Source: Streptomyces mobaraensis (GTDB lineage: Bacteria > Actinomycetota > Actinomycetes > Streptomycetales > Streptomycetaceae). Taken from it: a stretch of 64,000 nt of DNA. The stretch's first letter is position 1. Every line of letters begins with the position of its first letter. A program made the translations under genes and the position numbers. Positions 44,155 to 55,699 of the stretch are shown here, piece after piece. The notes beneath the pieces were generated by a model that worked only from the letters and a program-made list of their open reading frames with translations, had not been told where the DNA came from and searched no databases. Location of the stretch: contig NZ_CP083590.1 of the NCBI RefSeq assembly GCF_020099395.1, forward strand, positions 2,108,001 to 2,172,000. The letters are read 5' to 3'.

Positions 44155-45021
44155 TCAGACGCGCGGCGGCCGCTGGCAGCGCGGGCAGAAGTAACTGGAC
44201 CGGTTCATCCAGGGGCTGCGCCGCATGGCCGTGCCGCAGCGCCGGCAGGGCTCGTCCTCCCGCCCGTAGGCGTCCAACGAGCGGTCGAAATAGCCGGATT
44301 CGCCGTTCACATTGACGTAGAGGCTGTCAAAGCTGGTGCCGCCGACCGCCAGCGCCTCGTTCATGACCTCGCGGATGTGGGTGACGAGTTCGGCCGTGCG
44401 GGGGCGGGTCAGGCCGGCCGTCGGGCGGTCGAAGTGCAGCCGCGAACGCCACAGCGCCTCGTCGGCGTAGATGTTCCCGACCCCGCTGATCAGCGACTGG
44501 TCGAGCAGGGCGCGCTTCACCGTCGTACGGCGGCGGCGCAGCGCGGCGTGGAACGCGGCCTCGTCGAAGGCCGGGTCCAGGGGGTCCCGCGCGATATGGG
44601 AGATGACGTCGGGGAGCGCCTCGTCGTCGCCCGGCACGGTGTCGTGGAGCGAGAGCCCGCCGAACGTGCGCTGGTCGACGAAGCGCAGCTCGGTGCCGGC
44701 GGCGTCCTCGAACCGCAGCCGGATCCGGAGGTGCTTCTCGTCCGGCGCGTCCTCCGGCTGGACGAGGAGCTGGCCGCTCATGCCCAGGTGGGCGAGGACC
44801 GCCCGGCCCGACGGCCCCTCCAGCGGCAGCCACAGGTACTTGCCCCGGCGCCGCGCGGGGCCCAGCCGCTCCCCGGTGAGCTGCGCGGCGAAGTCGGCGG
44901 CGCCGGCGAGGTGCCGGCGGACGGCCCGGGGGTGCCGGACCTCGACGGAGGCGACGGTACGGCCGCACACCCAGGCCGCCAGCCCGCGCCGGACGACCTC
45001 GACCTCGGGCAGTTCGGGCAC
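44155..45021 (-). CDS. mutM: formamidopyrimidine-DNA glycosylase
   Basis: Base-excision repair enzyme for 8-oxoguanine and FaPy, 288 aa. GTG 45021 makes the mature N terminus P2-E3 (PELPEVE), the catalytic Pro and Glu; GGAGGA lies 5 nt upstream. It keeps the lesion-sensing H2TH region ([15 protein letters not shown]) and the C-terminal zinc finger CRRCG...CPRCQ. It lies downstream of rnc, as in many actinobacteria. Confidence 0.97.
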   Translation of the reverse strand: MPELPEVEVVRRGLAAWVCGRTVASVEVRHPRAVRRHLAGAADFAAQLTGERLGPARRRGKYLWLPLEGPSGRAVLAHLGMSGQLLVQPEDAPDEKHLRIRLRFEDAAGTELRFVDQRTFGGLSLHDTVPGDDEALPDVISHIARDPLDPAFDEAAFHAALRRRRTTVKRALLDQSLISGVGNIYADEALWRSRLHFDRPTAGLTRPRTAELVTHIREVMNEALAVGGTSFDSLYVNVNGESGYFDRSLDAYGREDEPCRRCGTAMRRSPWMNRSSYFCPRCQRPPRV

Positions 45022-45065
45022 GGTGCTCCTCCGGGAACGGTTCGTGGGGGCGGGGGAACGCGAAA

Positions 45066-45104
45066 CGGCCGGCCCGGGGCGCCGAAGGCACCCGGGACCG
45101 GCCG
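45066..45104 (-). terminator. hairpin between rnc and mutM
   Basis: CGGCCGGCCCGGG (45066-45078) pairs with CCCGGGACCGGCCG (45091-45104) with one bulged A. It lies in the 88-bp gap just beyond the rnc stop and may separate expression of rnc and mutM. Confidence 0.45.
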
Positions 45105-45109
45105 GTCGT

Positions 45110-46072
45110 TCACTGCGCGGCGGGCTGCGCTCCGCCACCGGTGGGATCGGTGTCCCCGTCGACGGCCGGCTCCCGCGCGGACGCGGTGCCGGTCGCGGCG
45201 GGTGCCGCCGTCCCGTTGGCCTTGACGGCCTTGTCCTGCTGCTTGACGTCCTGCTGCTTGACGGCCTTCACCGACGGAGCCGGCTTCCCGGCCCGCTCGG
45301 CCTCCGCGGCCTTGGCCCGGGCCTCCGCCGCGCCGTGGATGGCGCGCCAGGCGGACTCGGCCGCCTGCTGCTCGGCCTCCTTCTTGCTGCGGCCGGTGCC
45401 GGTGCCGTACGCGACACCACCGACGCGGGCAGCAGCCGTGAAGGTCTTCTCGTGGTCCGGACCCGTCTCGGTGACGAGGTACTCGGGCACGCCCAGTCCC
45501 TCCGTCGCCGTGAGCTCCTGGAGGCTGGTCTTCCAGTCCAGGCCGGCGCCGAGGTTCGAGGACTTCTCGATCAGCGGATCGAAGAGCCTGTGCACCAGTT
45601 CGGCGGCGGCGTCGAGCCCCTGGTCGAGGTAGACGGCGCCGATCACGGCTTCCAGGGTGTCGGCGAGGATGGAGGCTTTGTCACGGCCGCCGGTCCCCTC
45701 TTCACCCCGGCCGAGCCGGATGAAGGAACCCAGGTCGAGGCCGCGACCCACCTCGGCCAGCGCCCGCGAGTTGACCACCGCGGCCCGCAGCTTGGCCAGC
45801 TGGCCCTCGGGCAGGTCGGGGTGGATGCGGTACAGCGTGTCCGTGACCACCAGGCCGAGGACGGAGTCACCGAGGAACTCCAGCCGCTCGTTGGTGGGCA
45901 GACCGCCGTTCTCGTAGGCGTAGGAGCGGTGGGTCAGCGCACGCACCAGAAGGGCGGTCTCGAGTCTGTACCCGAGCCGCCCTTCCAGAAGCGTGTGAGA
46001 CGAGGCTGCGTCCTGTGGCGCCGGTCCGGATCCTGTCCCGCGTCCGCGGGACGGCGAATTGGCGTCTGACAT
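45110..46072 (-). CDS. rnc: ribonuclease III
   Basis: Double-stranded RNA endonuclease (AbsB in S. coelicolor, a global regulator of antibiotic genes), 320 aa. The RNase III signature [13 protein letters not shown] is near residues 60-72, with the second acidic cluster [13 protein letters not shown]. The dsRNA-binding domain is at about 175-250. A long Ala/Lys/Gln tail follows ([16 protein letters not shown]), longer than usual. ATG 46072 was chosen; GTG 46084 is possible. Confidence 0.96.
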   Translation of the reverse strand: MSDANSPSRGRGTGSGPAPQDAASSHTLLEGRLGYRLETALLVRALTHRSYAYENGGLPTNERLEFLGDSVLGLVVTDTLYRIHPDLPEGQLAKLRAAVVNSRALAEVGRGLDLGSFIRLGRGEEGTGGRDKASILADTLEAVIGAVYLDQGLDAAAELVHRLFDPLIEKSSNLGAGLDWKTSLQELTATEGLGVPEYLVTETGPDHEKTFTAAARVGGVAYGTGTGRSKKEAEQQAAESAWRAIHGAAEARAKAAEAERAGKPAPSVKAVKQQDVKQQDKAVKANGTAAPAATGTASAREPAVDGDTDPTGGGAQPAAQ

Positions 46073-46091
46073 GGAGCCTGTCACCCGCCGA

Positions 46092-46265
46092 TCAGACCTC
46101 GAGGACCTGACGCTTGTTGTAGGTGCCGCAGCTCGGGCACGCGATGTGCTGCTGCTTCGGCTCGTGGCAGCGCTCGCACGCCACCAGGGTGGGGACCGCA
46201 GCCTTCCACTGCGACCGGCGGTGGCGCGTGTTGCTGCGCGACATCTTCCGCTTCGGAACAGCCAC
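46092..46265 (-). CDS. rpmF: 50S ribosomal protein L32
   Basis: Short gene, 57 aa: [20 protein letters not shown] start, then C-E-R-C and C-P-S-C pairs forming the bL32 zinc ribbon, ending KRQVLEV. GTG 46265 has AGGAGA upstream. It is between the YceD gene (2-nt gap) and rnc, the usual yceD-rpmF-rnc order. Keeping all four Cys marks it as the zinc-containing form. Confidence 0.97.
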   Translation of the reverse strand: MAVPKRKMSRSNTRHRRSQWKAAVPTLVACERCHEPKQQHIACPSCGTYNKRQVLEV

Positions 46266-46267
46266 GG

Positions 46268-46864
46268 CTACTTCTCCTGTGAGTCATCCCCGGCGGGCCG
46301 GGGTGCGTTGTCCATCTCGCCGTCCTGGTCGGATCCGGCGAGTCCCTGCAGTGCCGCCCAGCGAATGTCGTGGACGTCGTGGTGGTGGTCCGGGTCGTCC
46401 GCCAGCCGCGCTCCGCACTCGGAGCACAGGCCGGGGCAGTCTTCCCGGCACACCGGCTGCAGCGGCAGTGCGAGCACCACCGCGTCACGCAGCACGGGTT
46501 CGAGGTCGAACAGGTCGCCCTCGAGGAAGAGCGTGTCCTCCTCGTCCTCGGCGTCGTCCTCCGGTTCCGCCACGGGGCGGTTCCGGCTGTCGGCGTCGGG
46601 GTAGGAGTACATCTCCTGGAAGTCCGCGTCGAGCTCTCGCTCCAGCGGCTCCAGACACCTTACGCACTCCCCGGTGAGCGGTGCACGGGCGGTGCCTGTG
46701 ACGAGCACCCCTTCCATGACCGACTCCAGTCGGAGGTCGAGCTCCACGGTCGCGCCCTCGGCGACTCCGATGACCTCGATGCCGAGGTCGACGGGGGCCG
46801 GGATCGAGCGGGAGAGCCGCTTCAGCGCACCGGGACGCCGGCCCAGCTCGTGCGTGTCGAACAC
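46268..46864 (-). CDS. YceD/DUF177 protein
   Basis: Member of the YceD family, 198 aa, implicated in 23S rRNA accumulation. ECVRCLEPL supplies one Cys pair and [13 protein letters not shown] a second, consistent with metal binding. An acidic stretch ([14 protein letters not shown]) lies between them. The start is GTG 46864 and the ribosome binding site is weak. It is 2 nt before rpmF and certainly co-transcribed. Confidence 0.93.
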   Translation of the reverse strand: MFDTHELGRRPGALKRLSRSIPAPVDLGIEVIGVAEGATVELDLRLESVMEGVLVTGTARAPLTGECVRCLEPLERELDADFQEMYSYPDADSRNRPVAEPEDDAEDEEDTLFLEGDLFDLEPVLRDAVVLALPLQPVCREDCPGLCSECGARLADDPDHHHDVHDIRWAALQGLAGSDQDGEMDNAPRPAGDDSQEK

Positions 46865-47106
46865 GAGGGGGGAACGGTGATCGAGGCGGGCGTTCAGGGC
46901 TTCCTGCTTTCTACGCTGCGGCGAAGGCGGCCCGTGATCACGCGCCGTACGAAACCTCGTACGCCACGACGCGGGCAGCCGGGATCGCGAATGTACGCGC
47001 GACCGAACAGTCAGGATACTGGACGGTCCGCCCCTGGCCCAATCGTGCCTTCCGCACCGACTTCGGACCCGGCCCCGGACCGCCCGCGGGGCCGGCCGGG
47101 ACCGGC

Positions 47107-48240
47107 TCAGCGCCCCTGCTCGTAGCGCCGGAGCTGTTCCAGGTCGATCATGCTCGTGTCGAAGAAGCTGGTCTCGTCGAGCGCGCCACCGCCCTGGGGC
47201 GGGACGACGACCACGCCCTCCAGCGGGGCGTCCTGCCGGGGAGGCGCCGGCGGGTAACCCTGACCGTACCCCTGGTCGTAGCCCTGCCCGTAGCCGTGCC
47301 CGTGTCCGTGCCCGTACGCCTGCTGTCCCGCGTCCTGGGCCGGCCAGCCGTAGCCGGCCTCCTGCCCGGTGTGCCCCCCACCGGTCCCGCCGACCGCGTA
47401 CGGGTCCGTCTGGCCCGGGTACGGCTGCCAGCCGTATCCCGCGTCCTGGACCGGCTCCTGGGGCGAGGCCCAGTCGGACCGGGCCGGCTCGGTGGCGGCG
47501 GCCGGGGCCGGATGGGCGGCGAGCTCCGCGAGGAAGTCGGCGTCCGTGGCGGGGCGCTCGGCCGGGCGGCCGTCCTGGGCGGCCAGGTGGGCGCCCAGCT
47601 CGTCCGCCGGGCGGGCGCCCAGCAGCTTCTCCCGGCCACGGCCGACCGCCTCCAGCGTCTTCGCCAGCACCGCGGAGACGGCCGTGAGCTTGGCGTCCAC
47701 GTAGGCGTCGGCGTTGTGCCGCTGGGTGGCGGGGTCGCCGCTGCGCTCGGGGACGTCGGCGCCAAGACCCTCGGGGTCGTCGAAGACGCGGCCGTCGCCG
47801 AGGCCGAGCAGCTTCTCCCGGCCGCGCTCGACCGAGCCGCGGGTCTTGGTGAGGACGACCTCGAAGTTGGCGAGCTTGCCGTCGACGTAGTCGTCGGCCT
47901 GGGCGCGGATCTCGGCGGCCTCCCGGCGGGCCTCCGCGAGGATGCGGTCGGCCTCCTCGCGGGACTCCCGGGCGACCTCGGTGTCGGAGATCAGGGAGCC
48001 GCGCTGGGCGCGGGCGGACTCGATGATCCGCTCGGCCTCCTCGCGGGCGTCGGCGACCATCCGTTCCCGGCCGCCGATCACCTCCCTCGCCTGCGCGAGG
48101 GAGTCCGGCAGGGCGGCCCGGACCTCCTCCAGGAGGCCGAGCAGCTCGGCCCGGTTGACCACGCAGGACGCGGACATGGGCAGCGAACGGGCCCCGGCGA
48201 CCGTCGCGACGATCTCGTCGAGCTTCTTCTGGACGTCCAC
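47107..48240 (-). CDS. SepIVA/DivIVA-like coiled-coil protein
   Basis: Protein of about 377 aa. The long coiled coil (residues ~20-150) is rich in Glu/Arg/Ala and contains REEAERIIESARAQ and EADRILAEARREAAE. A Gly/Tyr/Gln-rich tail follows (HGHGHGYGQGYDQGYGQGY). The position between coaD and yceD-rpmF-rnc equals that of SepIVA in mycobacteria (Rv2927c region), an essential septation protein, so homology is likely. GTG 48240 (VDVQKKLDEIV) matches my memory of homologues; GTG 48255 is alternative. Confidence 0.8.
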   Translation of the reverse strand: MDVQKKLDEIVATVAGARSLPMSASCVVNRAELLGLLEEVRAALPDSLAQAREVIGGRERMVADAREEAERIIESARAQRGSLISDTEVARESREEADRILAEARREAAEIRAQADDYVDGKLANFEVVLTKTRGSVERGREKLLGLGDGRVFDDPEGLGADVPERSGDPATQRHNADAYVDAKLTAVSAVLAKTLEAVGRGREKLLGARPADELGAHLAAQDGRPAERPATDADFLAELAAHPAPAAATEPARSDWASPQEPVQDAGYGWQPYPGQTDPYAVGGTGGGHTGQEAGYGWPAQDAGQQAYGHGHGHGYGQGYDQGYGQGYPPAPPRQDAPLEGVVVVPPQGGGALDETSFFDTSMIDLEQLRRYEQGR

Positions 48241-48348
48241 CTTGACGATCGCCACTCTCTCCCGGACGACGGCTACGAACGCCACGACTGTACGGCCGCC
48301 GGCCGCCGCCCGGCAGCTACTGACGAGTCGTCAGTTCCCGGTGGCGGG

Positions 48349-49466
<1,118 letters not shown>

Positions 49467-49589
49467 GGGGGTGCGGTCCTTCGGGGGTGCGGGCGGAGGG
49501 CGGCGGGGTTCGCCGCTGCCCTCAGCGTAGGCCGTGCCCCGGGGGCCCGCCCCGGGGCTCTCCCCCACGCCGTTCGCTCCGCCGCTCCG

Positions 49590-50033
49590 CTACGCCGCCG
49601 GGAGCTCGGTGAGCTGGTAGAGCTCGGGCACGGAGACCTTGATCGGCTCCTGGGTGGTGCGCGCGATCACGACGACCACGGGCTCGTCCGCGGAGGGGTT
49701 CTCCTCCCGGTGCGGGACGAACGGCGGGACGAGGAGGAAGTCGCCGGGGCCCGCGGTGATCCGCACCTCCTCGGTGCCGTCGTGGAAGACGAACACCGGG
49801 TGGCCGCTCACCACGAAGATGCCGGCCTCCGAGGCGCCGTGGTGGTGGTTGTCGGTGGCGCTCAGCGGAGGGTTCTCCACCATGCCCATCCACAGCTTCT
49901 TCGAGCCGACGGTGTGGCCGCTGAGGGCGGTGTAGCCGTCGAGCTCGCCGGCGCGCACGTGGTGGACGCGGTTGTTGGGCCGCGCGTCCTCGTCGGTGCC
50001 CGGCGTGGTCGCGGCGTTCTCCTGCACGGTCAT
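49590..50033 (-). CDS. cupin-domain protein
   Basis: Single-domain cupin, 147 aa. Motif 1 is HHHGASEAGIFVVSG (metal His cluster) and motif 2 is GPGDFLLVPPFVPHREEN. AGGGAGG precedes ATG 50033. Such small cupins include metal-dependent enzymes and sensors; no specific role can be set. It sits alone between rsmD and recG. Confidence 0.88.
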   Translation of the reverse strand: MTVQENAATTPGTDEDARPNNRVHHVRAGELDGYTALSGHTVGSKKLWMGMVENPPLSATDNHHHGASEAGIFVVSGHPVFVFHDGTEEVRITAGPGDFLLVPPFVPHREENPSADEPVVVVIARTTQEPIKVSVPELYQLTELPAA

Positions 50034-50144
50034 CGTCTGCCTCCCTGATCGCTAGCGGCCCTTGCGGCCGGGCATCAGGCTGCGGCGGGTGTGGCCGGAC
50101 GGGCAACCTTTGTTGCTCGAACGGCAACACGGCCCCGAGAGGCG

Positions 50145-52337
50145 TCACCCCTTGTCCAGGTACCGCTCCCGTTCCTCGTCCAGCAGGGCGTCCAGGGCCG
50201 TGCGGAGCGCCGGGAAGGACTCCAGCTCGGGGTCGGCGGCGACCACGGCCGCCGCCTCGTCGCGGGCGGCGGCGATGACCTCCTCGTCGTCGATGACGGT
50301 GAGCATCCGGAGCGAGGACCGGACGCCGGACTGGGCCTGGCCGAGGACGTCACCCTCGCGGCGCTGTTCGAGGTCGATGCGGGAGAGCTCGAAGCCGTCC
50401 AGGGTGCCGGCGACGGCGCCCAGCCGGGCCCGCGCGGGGCTGGCCTCGCCGGCCTCGCTGACCAGCAGGCACAGGCCGGGGGCGGAGCCCCGGCCGACCC
50501 GGCCGCGCAGCTGGTGCAGCTGGGAGACGCCGAACCGGTCCGCGTCCATGATCACCATGACGGTGGAGTTGGGGACGTTCACGCCCACCTCGATCACGGT
50601 GGTGGCCACCAGGACGTCCACCTCGCCGGCGGCGAAGCGGCGCATCACGTCGTCCTTGGCCTCGGGCTGCATCCGCCCGTGCAGCACCTCCACGCGCAGG
50701 CCCGCCAGCGGCCCCTGGGCCAGCTGCGCGGCGACGTCGAGGACGGCGAGCGGGGGCCGCTTCTCGGGATCGTCCGGCCCCTCGCCGGACTTCCGCTTCC
50801 CGTTCTCCTCCTCGTCCCCGATGCGCGGGCACACCACGTACGCCTGGTGCCCGCCCTCGACCTCCTCGCGCACCCGCTCCCAGGCGCGGGTCAGGAAGTG
50901 CGGCTTGTCCTTGGCGGGGACGACGTGGGTGGCGATGGGCGAGCGGCCGGCCGGGAGCTGGTCCAGGACGGACGTCTCCAGGTCGCCGAAGACGGTCATG
51001 GCCACCGTGCGCGGGATCGGCGTGGCCGTCATGACCAGCAGGTGCGGCGGCTGCTTTCCCTTGGAGCGCAGCGCGTCCCGCTGTTCGACGCCGAAGCGGT
51101 GCTGCTCGTCCACCACGACCAGCCCGAGATCGTGGAACTGCACCTTGTCCTCGATCAGGGCGTGCGTACCGATCACGATCCCGGCCTCGCCCGTGGTCAG
51201 GTCGAGCAGGGCGCGGCGGCGGGCCGGGGCGCCCATGGAGCCGGTGAGGAGGACGACCTTGGTGCCTTGTTCGGCGCCGCCGAGCAGGCCGCCCTCGGCG
51301 AGCTCGCCCATCATCTCGGTGATCGACCGGTGGTGCTGCTGGGCCAGCACCTCGGTGGGCGCCAGCATGGCCGCCTGCCCGCCCGCGTCCACGACGGCGA
51401 GCATGGCGCGCAGCGCGACCATCGTCTTCCCCGATCCGACCTCGCCCTGGAGCAGCCGGTGCATGGGGTGCTCGGTGGCCAGGTCGTCGAAGATCTCGGC
51501 GGAGACGGTGCGCTGGCCGTCGGTGAGGGTGAACGGCAGCTTGGCGTCGAAGGCGTCGAGCAGACCGCCGGGCGCGGGCTTGCGGGCGACGGCCGGGAGT
51601 TGGGTGTCGGCGTGCCGGCGGCGGGCGAGGGCGACCTGGAGGACGAACGCCTCGTCCCACTTGAGCCGGGCGCGGGCGTCCTCGATGTCGGCCTTGGTGC
51701 GCGGCCGGTGGACCTTGCGGAAGGCGTCCGGCAGCTCGGCGAGGCCGCGGCCCTCGCGGAGCGCGGGCGGCAGCGGGTCGACGAGCCCGCGCCAGCCGTC
51801 GGCCTCGAAGAGGTCGAGGAGGGTGTCGACGGCCTTGGTGAGCTTCCAGGACTGGAACTGCTTGCAGGCCGGGTAGAGCGGCAGCAGCCGGCCCGCGAAG
51901 TCGGCGGCGGCGTCCGCGCCGCTGTCCCGGTCGAGCAGCTCGTAGTCGGGGTGGAGCAGCTGCCGGGTGCGATTGAACACCGACACCTTGCCGGCGAACA
52001 TGCCACGGCGGCCCGGGACCAGCTCCTTCTCGCGCGCGTAGGCGCCGCGCCCGAAGAAGACCAGGGTCAGGGCGCCGCTGCCATCGGTGACGACGACCTC
52101 CAGCCGGACGCCGCGGCCCTGGTTGAACGTCTTCATGGCGGCCTTGGCGACCTGCGCGACGACCGTGACGTGCTCGTCGAGCGGCAGGTCGGCGAGGCGG
52201 GTCAGCTCGCCGCGCTCGGCGTAGCGGCGCGGGTAGTGGTGCAGGAGGTCGCCGGCGGTGTGCAGGCCGAGGTGCTCGGCCATCACCTTCGCGGTGGTGC
52301 CGCCGAGGATCTTCTTCAAAGGCTGATCGAGCTGCAC
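50145..52337 (-). CDS. recG: ATP-dependent DNA helicase RecG
   Basis: Branch-migration helicase for stalled forks, 730 aa. N-terminal wedge/OB domain, Walker A GEVGSGKT, DEQH box in VVVDEQHRFG, motif III MTATPIPRT, motif VI QLRGRVGRG, and TRG C-terminal region. GTG 52337 (VQLDQPLKKILGG) follows GGAG. A charged insert EENGKRKSGEGPDDPEKRPP lies in the second helicase domain. Downstream of the DAK gene on the same strand. Confidence 0.97.
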   Translation of the reverse strand: MQLDQPLKKILGGTTAKVMAEHLGLHTAGDLLHHYPRRYAERGELTRLADLPLDEHVTVVAQVAKAAMKTFNQGRGVRLEVVVTDGSGALTLVFFGRGAYAREKELVPGRRGMFAGKVSVFNRTRQLLHPDYELLDRDSGADAAADFAGRLLPLYPACKQFQSWKLTKAVDTLLDLFEADGWRGLVDPLPPALREGRGLAELPDAFRKVHRPRTKADIEDARARLKWDEAFVLQVALARRRHADTQLPAVARKPAPGGLLDAFDAKLPFTLTDGQRTVSAEIFDDLATEHPMHRLLQGEVGSGKTMVALRAMLAVVDAGGQAAMLAPTEVLAQQHHRSITEMMGELAEGGLLGGAEQGTKVVLLTGSMGAPARRRALLDLTTGEAGIVIGTHALIEDKVQFHDLGLVVVDEQHRFGVEQRDALRSKGKQPPHLLVMTATPIPRTVAMTVFGDLETSVLDQLPAGRSPIATHVVPAKDKPHFLTRAWERVREEVEGGHQAYVVCPRIGDEEENGKRKSGEGPDDPEKRPPLAVLDVAAQLAQGPLAGLRVEVLHGRMQPEAKDDVMRRFAAGEVDVLVATTVIEVGVNVPNSTVMVIMDADRFGVSQLHQLRGRVGRGSAPGLCLLVSEAGEASPARARLGAVAGTLDGFELSRIDLEQRREGDVLGQAQSGVRSSLRMLTVIDDEEVIAAARDEAAAVVAADPELESFPALRTALDALLDEERERYLDKG

Positions 52338-52430
52338 GGTGTTCTCCGGGTCCTCCGGACGTCGGGTACGGGCACGGTCCCATTGCACACCACGGCACTG
52401 ACAACGCCGGGCAGCACCGCTGTCCGGCGC

Positions 52431-54074
52431 CTACTCGACGCCGATGAGCAGCGGCGCCGGCTGCCGGCCGCCGCGGTAGACGACGGTGTCCACGGCGAGG
52501 TGGCCGCCGCGGACGTGCCGTTCCAGCCCCTCGGCGAAGCCGGGCGGGGCGTCGTCGGCGACGACGAGGGTGACCAGTTCGCCGCCGGCCGCGAGCATCC
52601 GGTCCAGCACGGTGGCGGCGGTGGCGGCCAGGTCGGCGCCGATGACGGCGACGTCCCCGTCGATCAGCCCGAGCACGTCGCCGGCCTGGCAGACGCCCGC
52701 CATGGTCCAGGACCGGCTCTCGGCGACGGTCAGTTCGGCGTAGCGGGTGGCGCCGGCGGCGGAGGTCATGGCGACGACGTCCTCGTCGAAGCGGCGGCCG
52801 GGCTCGTGGACGGCGAGGGCGGCGACGCCCTGGACCGGGGAGCGGGTGGGGATGAGCGCGACCCGGACGCCCTCGGCGCGGGCCTGCTCGGCCGCCGCGG
52901 CGGCGGTGTGCCGCAGGTCGGGGTCGTTCGGCAGGAGGACGACCTCGCGTGCGTGCGCGCGCCGGACCGCCTCGACGAGCTCGCCGCTGGCGGGCGGTTC
53001 GCCGGGCCGGACAGGCACGACGGTCGCGCCGGCCTCCGCGCACAGGGCCGCCAGCCCCTCGCCCGGGACGACCGCCACGACGGCCCGCTGGACGGGCTCG
53101 GGGGCGCGGGCGCGCTCGTCGGCGGCGCCGAAGTGGGTGATACGGATCCGGTACGGGCGTCCGGCGTCCACGCCGGCCTCGACGGCGGCCCCCGCGTCGT
53201 CCACGTGGACGTGCACGTTCCAGAGGCCGTCGCCGCCGACCACGACGAGCGACTCCCCCAGCGCGTCCAGCCGGGCGCGGAGCCGGGCGACGGCGTCGTC
53301 GTCCGCCTCCAGCAGGTAGATCACCTCGAAGGCGGGGCCCGCGCCGGGCGCGGTGCCGGACGCCGTCCCGGCCGGGCAGGTGTCGACGGGCCGGGCGGCG
53401 CGGGGTGTCCGCGCCGGGCGGCCGGCCGGCGCGGCACCGCCCTCCAGCGCCATCACGAGCGCCCCCAGGACCTCCACCAGCCCCTTCCCGCCCGCGTCGA
53501 CCACCCCTGCCCGGCCGAGCGCCTCCAGCTGGCAGGGGGTGGCCTCCAGGGCCGTACGGGCGGCGGTGTGCGCCGCGCGGGCCACGGCGGCGGCGTCGCC
53601 CCCGGTACGGGCGGCGGCGTCGGCAGCGGCGGCGGCCACGGTGAGGACGGTGCCCTCGACGGGCCTCGCGACGCCCTCGTACGCGGCGTCGACGGCGCGG
53701 CGCAGCGCGCGGCCCAGGAGGTGACCCTGGTCACCCCCGCCGCTGTCCTTCAGCACCTCCGCCATGCCGCGGAACAGCTGCGCCAGGATCGTCCCGGAGT
53801 TGCCGCGCGCGCCGATCAGGGCGCCGTGCGCCATGGCCCGCACCGCCTCCGACAGCCCCGGCCGGGCCCCAGGCCCGGCGGTGGCGTGCGCCTCGAAGAC
53901 GGCCTCGACGGCGCGGCCGGCGGACTCGACGGTCAGGTAGAGATTGGTCCCGGTGTCGCCGTCGGCCACGGGATAGACGTTGATCGCGTCGATCTCCTCG
54001 CGGGCCCGGCCCAGGGCGTCGAGCGCCAGAGCGCACCAGGCGCGTACCGCGGCGGCGTCGAGCGGGTGCGGCAC
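52431..54074 (-). CDS. DAK2/YloV-type (FakA-like) protein
   Basis: Protein of 547 aa with an N-terminal DhaL (DAK2) ATP-binding domain: NVYPVADGDTGTN (metal Asps) and GARGNSGTILAQ. A FakA-type C-terminal domain follows. In firmicutes FakA phosphorylates fatty acids bound by FakB (DegV). GTG 54074 has GAGGAGG upstream. It is divergent from rpmB, the same neighbourhood as yloV in Bacillus. Whether a FakB partner exists is not visible here. Confidence 0.88.
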   Translation of the reverse strand: MPHPLDAAAVRAWCALALDALGRAREEIDAINVYPVADGDTGTNLYLTVESAGRAVEAVFEAHATAGPGARPGLSEAVRAMAHGALIGARGNSGTILAQLFRGMAEVLKDSGGGDQGHLLGRALRRAVDAAYEGVARPVEGTVLTVAAAAADAAARTGGDAAAVARAAHTAARTALEATPCQLEALGRAGVVDAGGKGLVEVLGALVMALEGGAAPAGRPARTPRAARPVDTCPAGTASGTAPGAGPAFEVIYLLEADDDAVARLRARLDALGESLVVVGGDGLWNVHVHVDDAGAAVEAGVDAGRPYRIRITHFGAADERARAPEPVQRAVVAVVPGEGLAALCAEAGATVVPVRPGEPPASGELVEAVRRAHAREVVLLPNDPDLRHTAAAAAEQARAEGVRVALIPTRSPVQGVAALAVHEPGRRFDEDVVAMTSAAGATRYAELTVAESRSWTMAGVCQAGDVLGLIDGDVAVIGADLAATAATVLDRMLAAGGELVTLVVADDAPPGFAEGLERHVRGGHLAVDTVVYRGGRQPAPLLIGVE

Positions 54075-54351
54075 CTGGGGGTCCTCCTCAGGGTGAGTGG
54101 CGGTGGGCGGTGGCCCGTGGGCACAGTAGTCGTGCGGGCCGCTCCACCGGGCCGGCCGGGCGGGATACGGGCCGGTCATGGTAGTTTCGTTGTCCTGGAG
54201 CGGTCGTTGTATGCTGCTCCGGTTGCCTGACGAGAGTCAGGCCATCCCCCTGACACTGCCGGTCACTCTCTGAGATCTCGGCACGCAGGGATTCACCGTA
54301 CGTGCCTGTCGTCCTCGCGTGAGCGAGGGTGACCCGTCTTTGGAGTAACCC

Positions 54352-54537
54352 GTGGCTGCCAACTGCGACGTCTGCGGCAAGGGGCCGGGCTTCGGCAACA
54401 ACATCTCGCACTCGCACCGCCGTACCTCCCGCCGTTGGAACCCCAACATCCAGCGGGTGCGTGCGAAGGTCGGGGCGACGCCGAAGCGGCTCAACGTCTG
54501 CACCTCGTGCATCAAGGCCGGCAAGGTCTCGCGCTAG
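54352..54537 (+). CDS. rpmB: 50S ribosomal protein L28
   Basis: Ribosomal protein bL28, 61 aa, zinc (C+) form with C-D-V-C near the start and C-T-S-C near the end. The [15 protein letters not shown] core is diagnostic. GTG 54352 has GGAG 6 nt upstream. A strong intrinsic terminator follows. Divergent from the DAK gene; a -10-like TATGCT lies about 140 bp upstream. Confidence 0.97.
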   Translation: MAANCDVCGKGPGFGNNISHSHRRTSRRWNPNIQRVRAKVGATPKRLNVCTSCIKAGKVSR

Positions 54538-54575
54538 CGGCTTCGCGTACGCGCAGCCCTTTCCGGTTGCTGAAG

Positions 54576-54603
54576 GCCGGCCCCCTCAGGGGGCCGGCTT
54601 TTT
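54576..54603 (+). terminator. rpmB intrinsic terminator
   Basis: An 11-bp perfect GC stem (54576-54586 / 54588-54598; the real loop must open to about 4 nt) is followed at once by five Ts. It lies 39 nt past the rpmB stop. One of the few U-tract terminators in the window. Confidence 0.9.
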
Positions 54604-54636
54604 GCTGTGCCCCGGTCCCTCCCCCAGAGGGGGCAC

Positions 54637-54889
54637 CCCCATTTCACCGTTTCTTGCGGGGGCCAGCCCCCGCACCCCCGAAACCGCGCTCCGCGCGGTC
54701 GTCCTCAAACGCCGGACAGGCTGGATAGTGCGCCCGGGCGCGCATTTCAGCCTGTCCGGCGTTTGAGGACGAGCGGCGCGGCCGCGACAAGCGGGGCCTG
54801 GGGCGCAGCCCCAGGAAACTGGGGGCACCTCCCAGCGGTAGCTGGGGGAGAAAGGGCGGGACCGGGGCACCAGCCCGCCGCAGGCGGAC

Positions 54890-54890
<1 letters not shown>
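54637..54890. repeat. composite Streptomyces intergenic repeat, copy 2
   Basis: A longer version of the block at 9794-9956. It contains TTTCACCGTTTCTTGCGGGGG, then GTCCTCAAACGCCGGACAGGC and its inverted partner GCCTGTCCGGCGTTTGAGGAC, which together could fold into a long hairpin. GACAAGCGGGGCC and GGGGCGCAGCCCCAGGAAAC follow, and an additional ACCTCCCAGCGGTAGCTGGGGGAG hairpin. It fills the gap between rpmB and thiD and ends at the thiD stop. Confidence 0.85.
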
Positions 54891-55678
<788 letters not shown>

Positions 55679-55699
55679 GAGCACCAACCTACGCGCCGC

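Noticed and set aside
50091..54230. 1379-aa open frame on the plus strand
   Set aside because: It is antisense to recG and the DAK gene, has no recognisable domain, and arises from GC-biased codon third positions.
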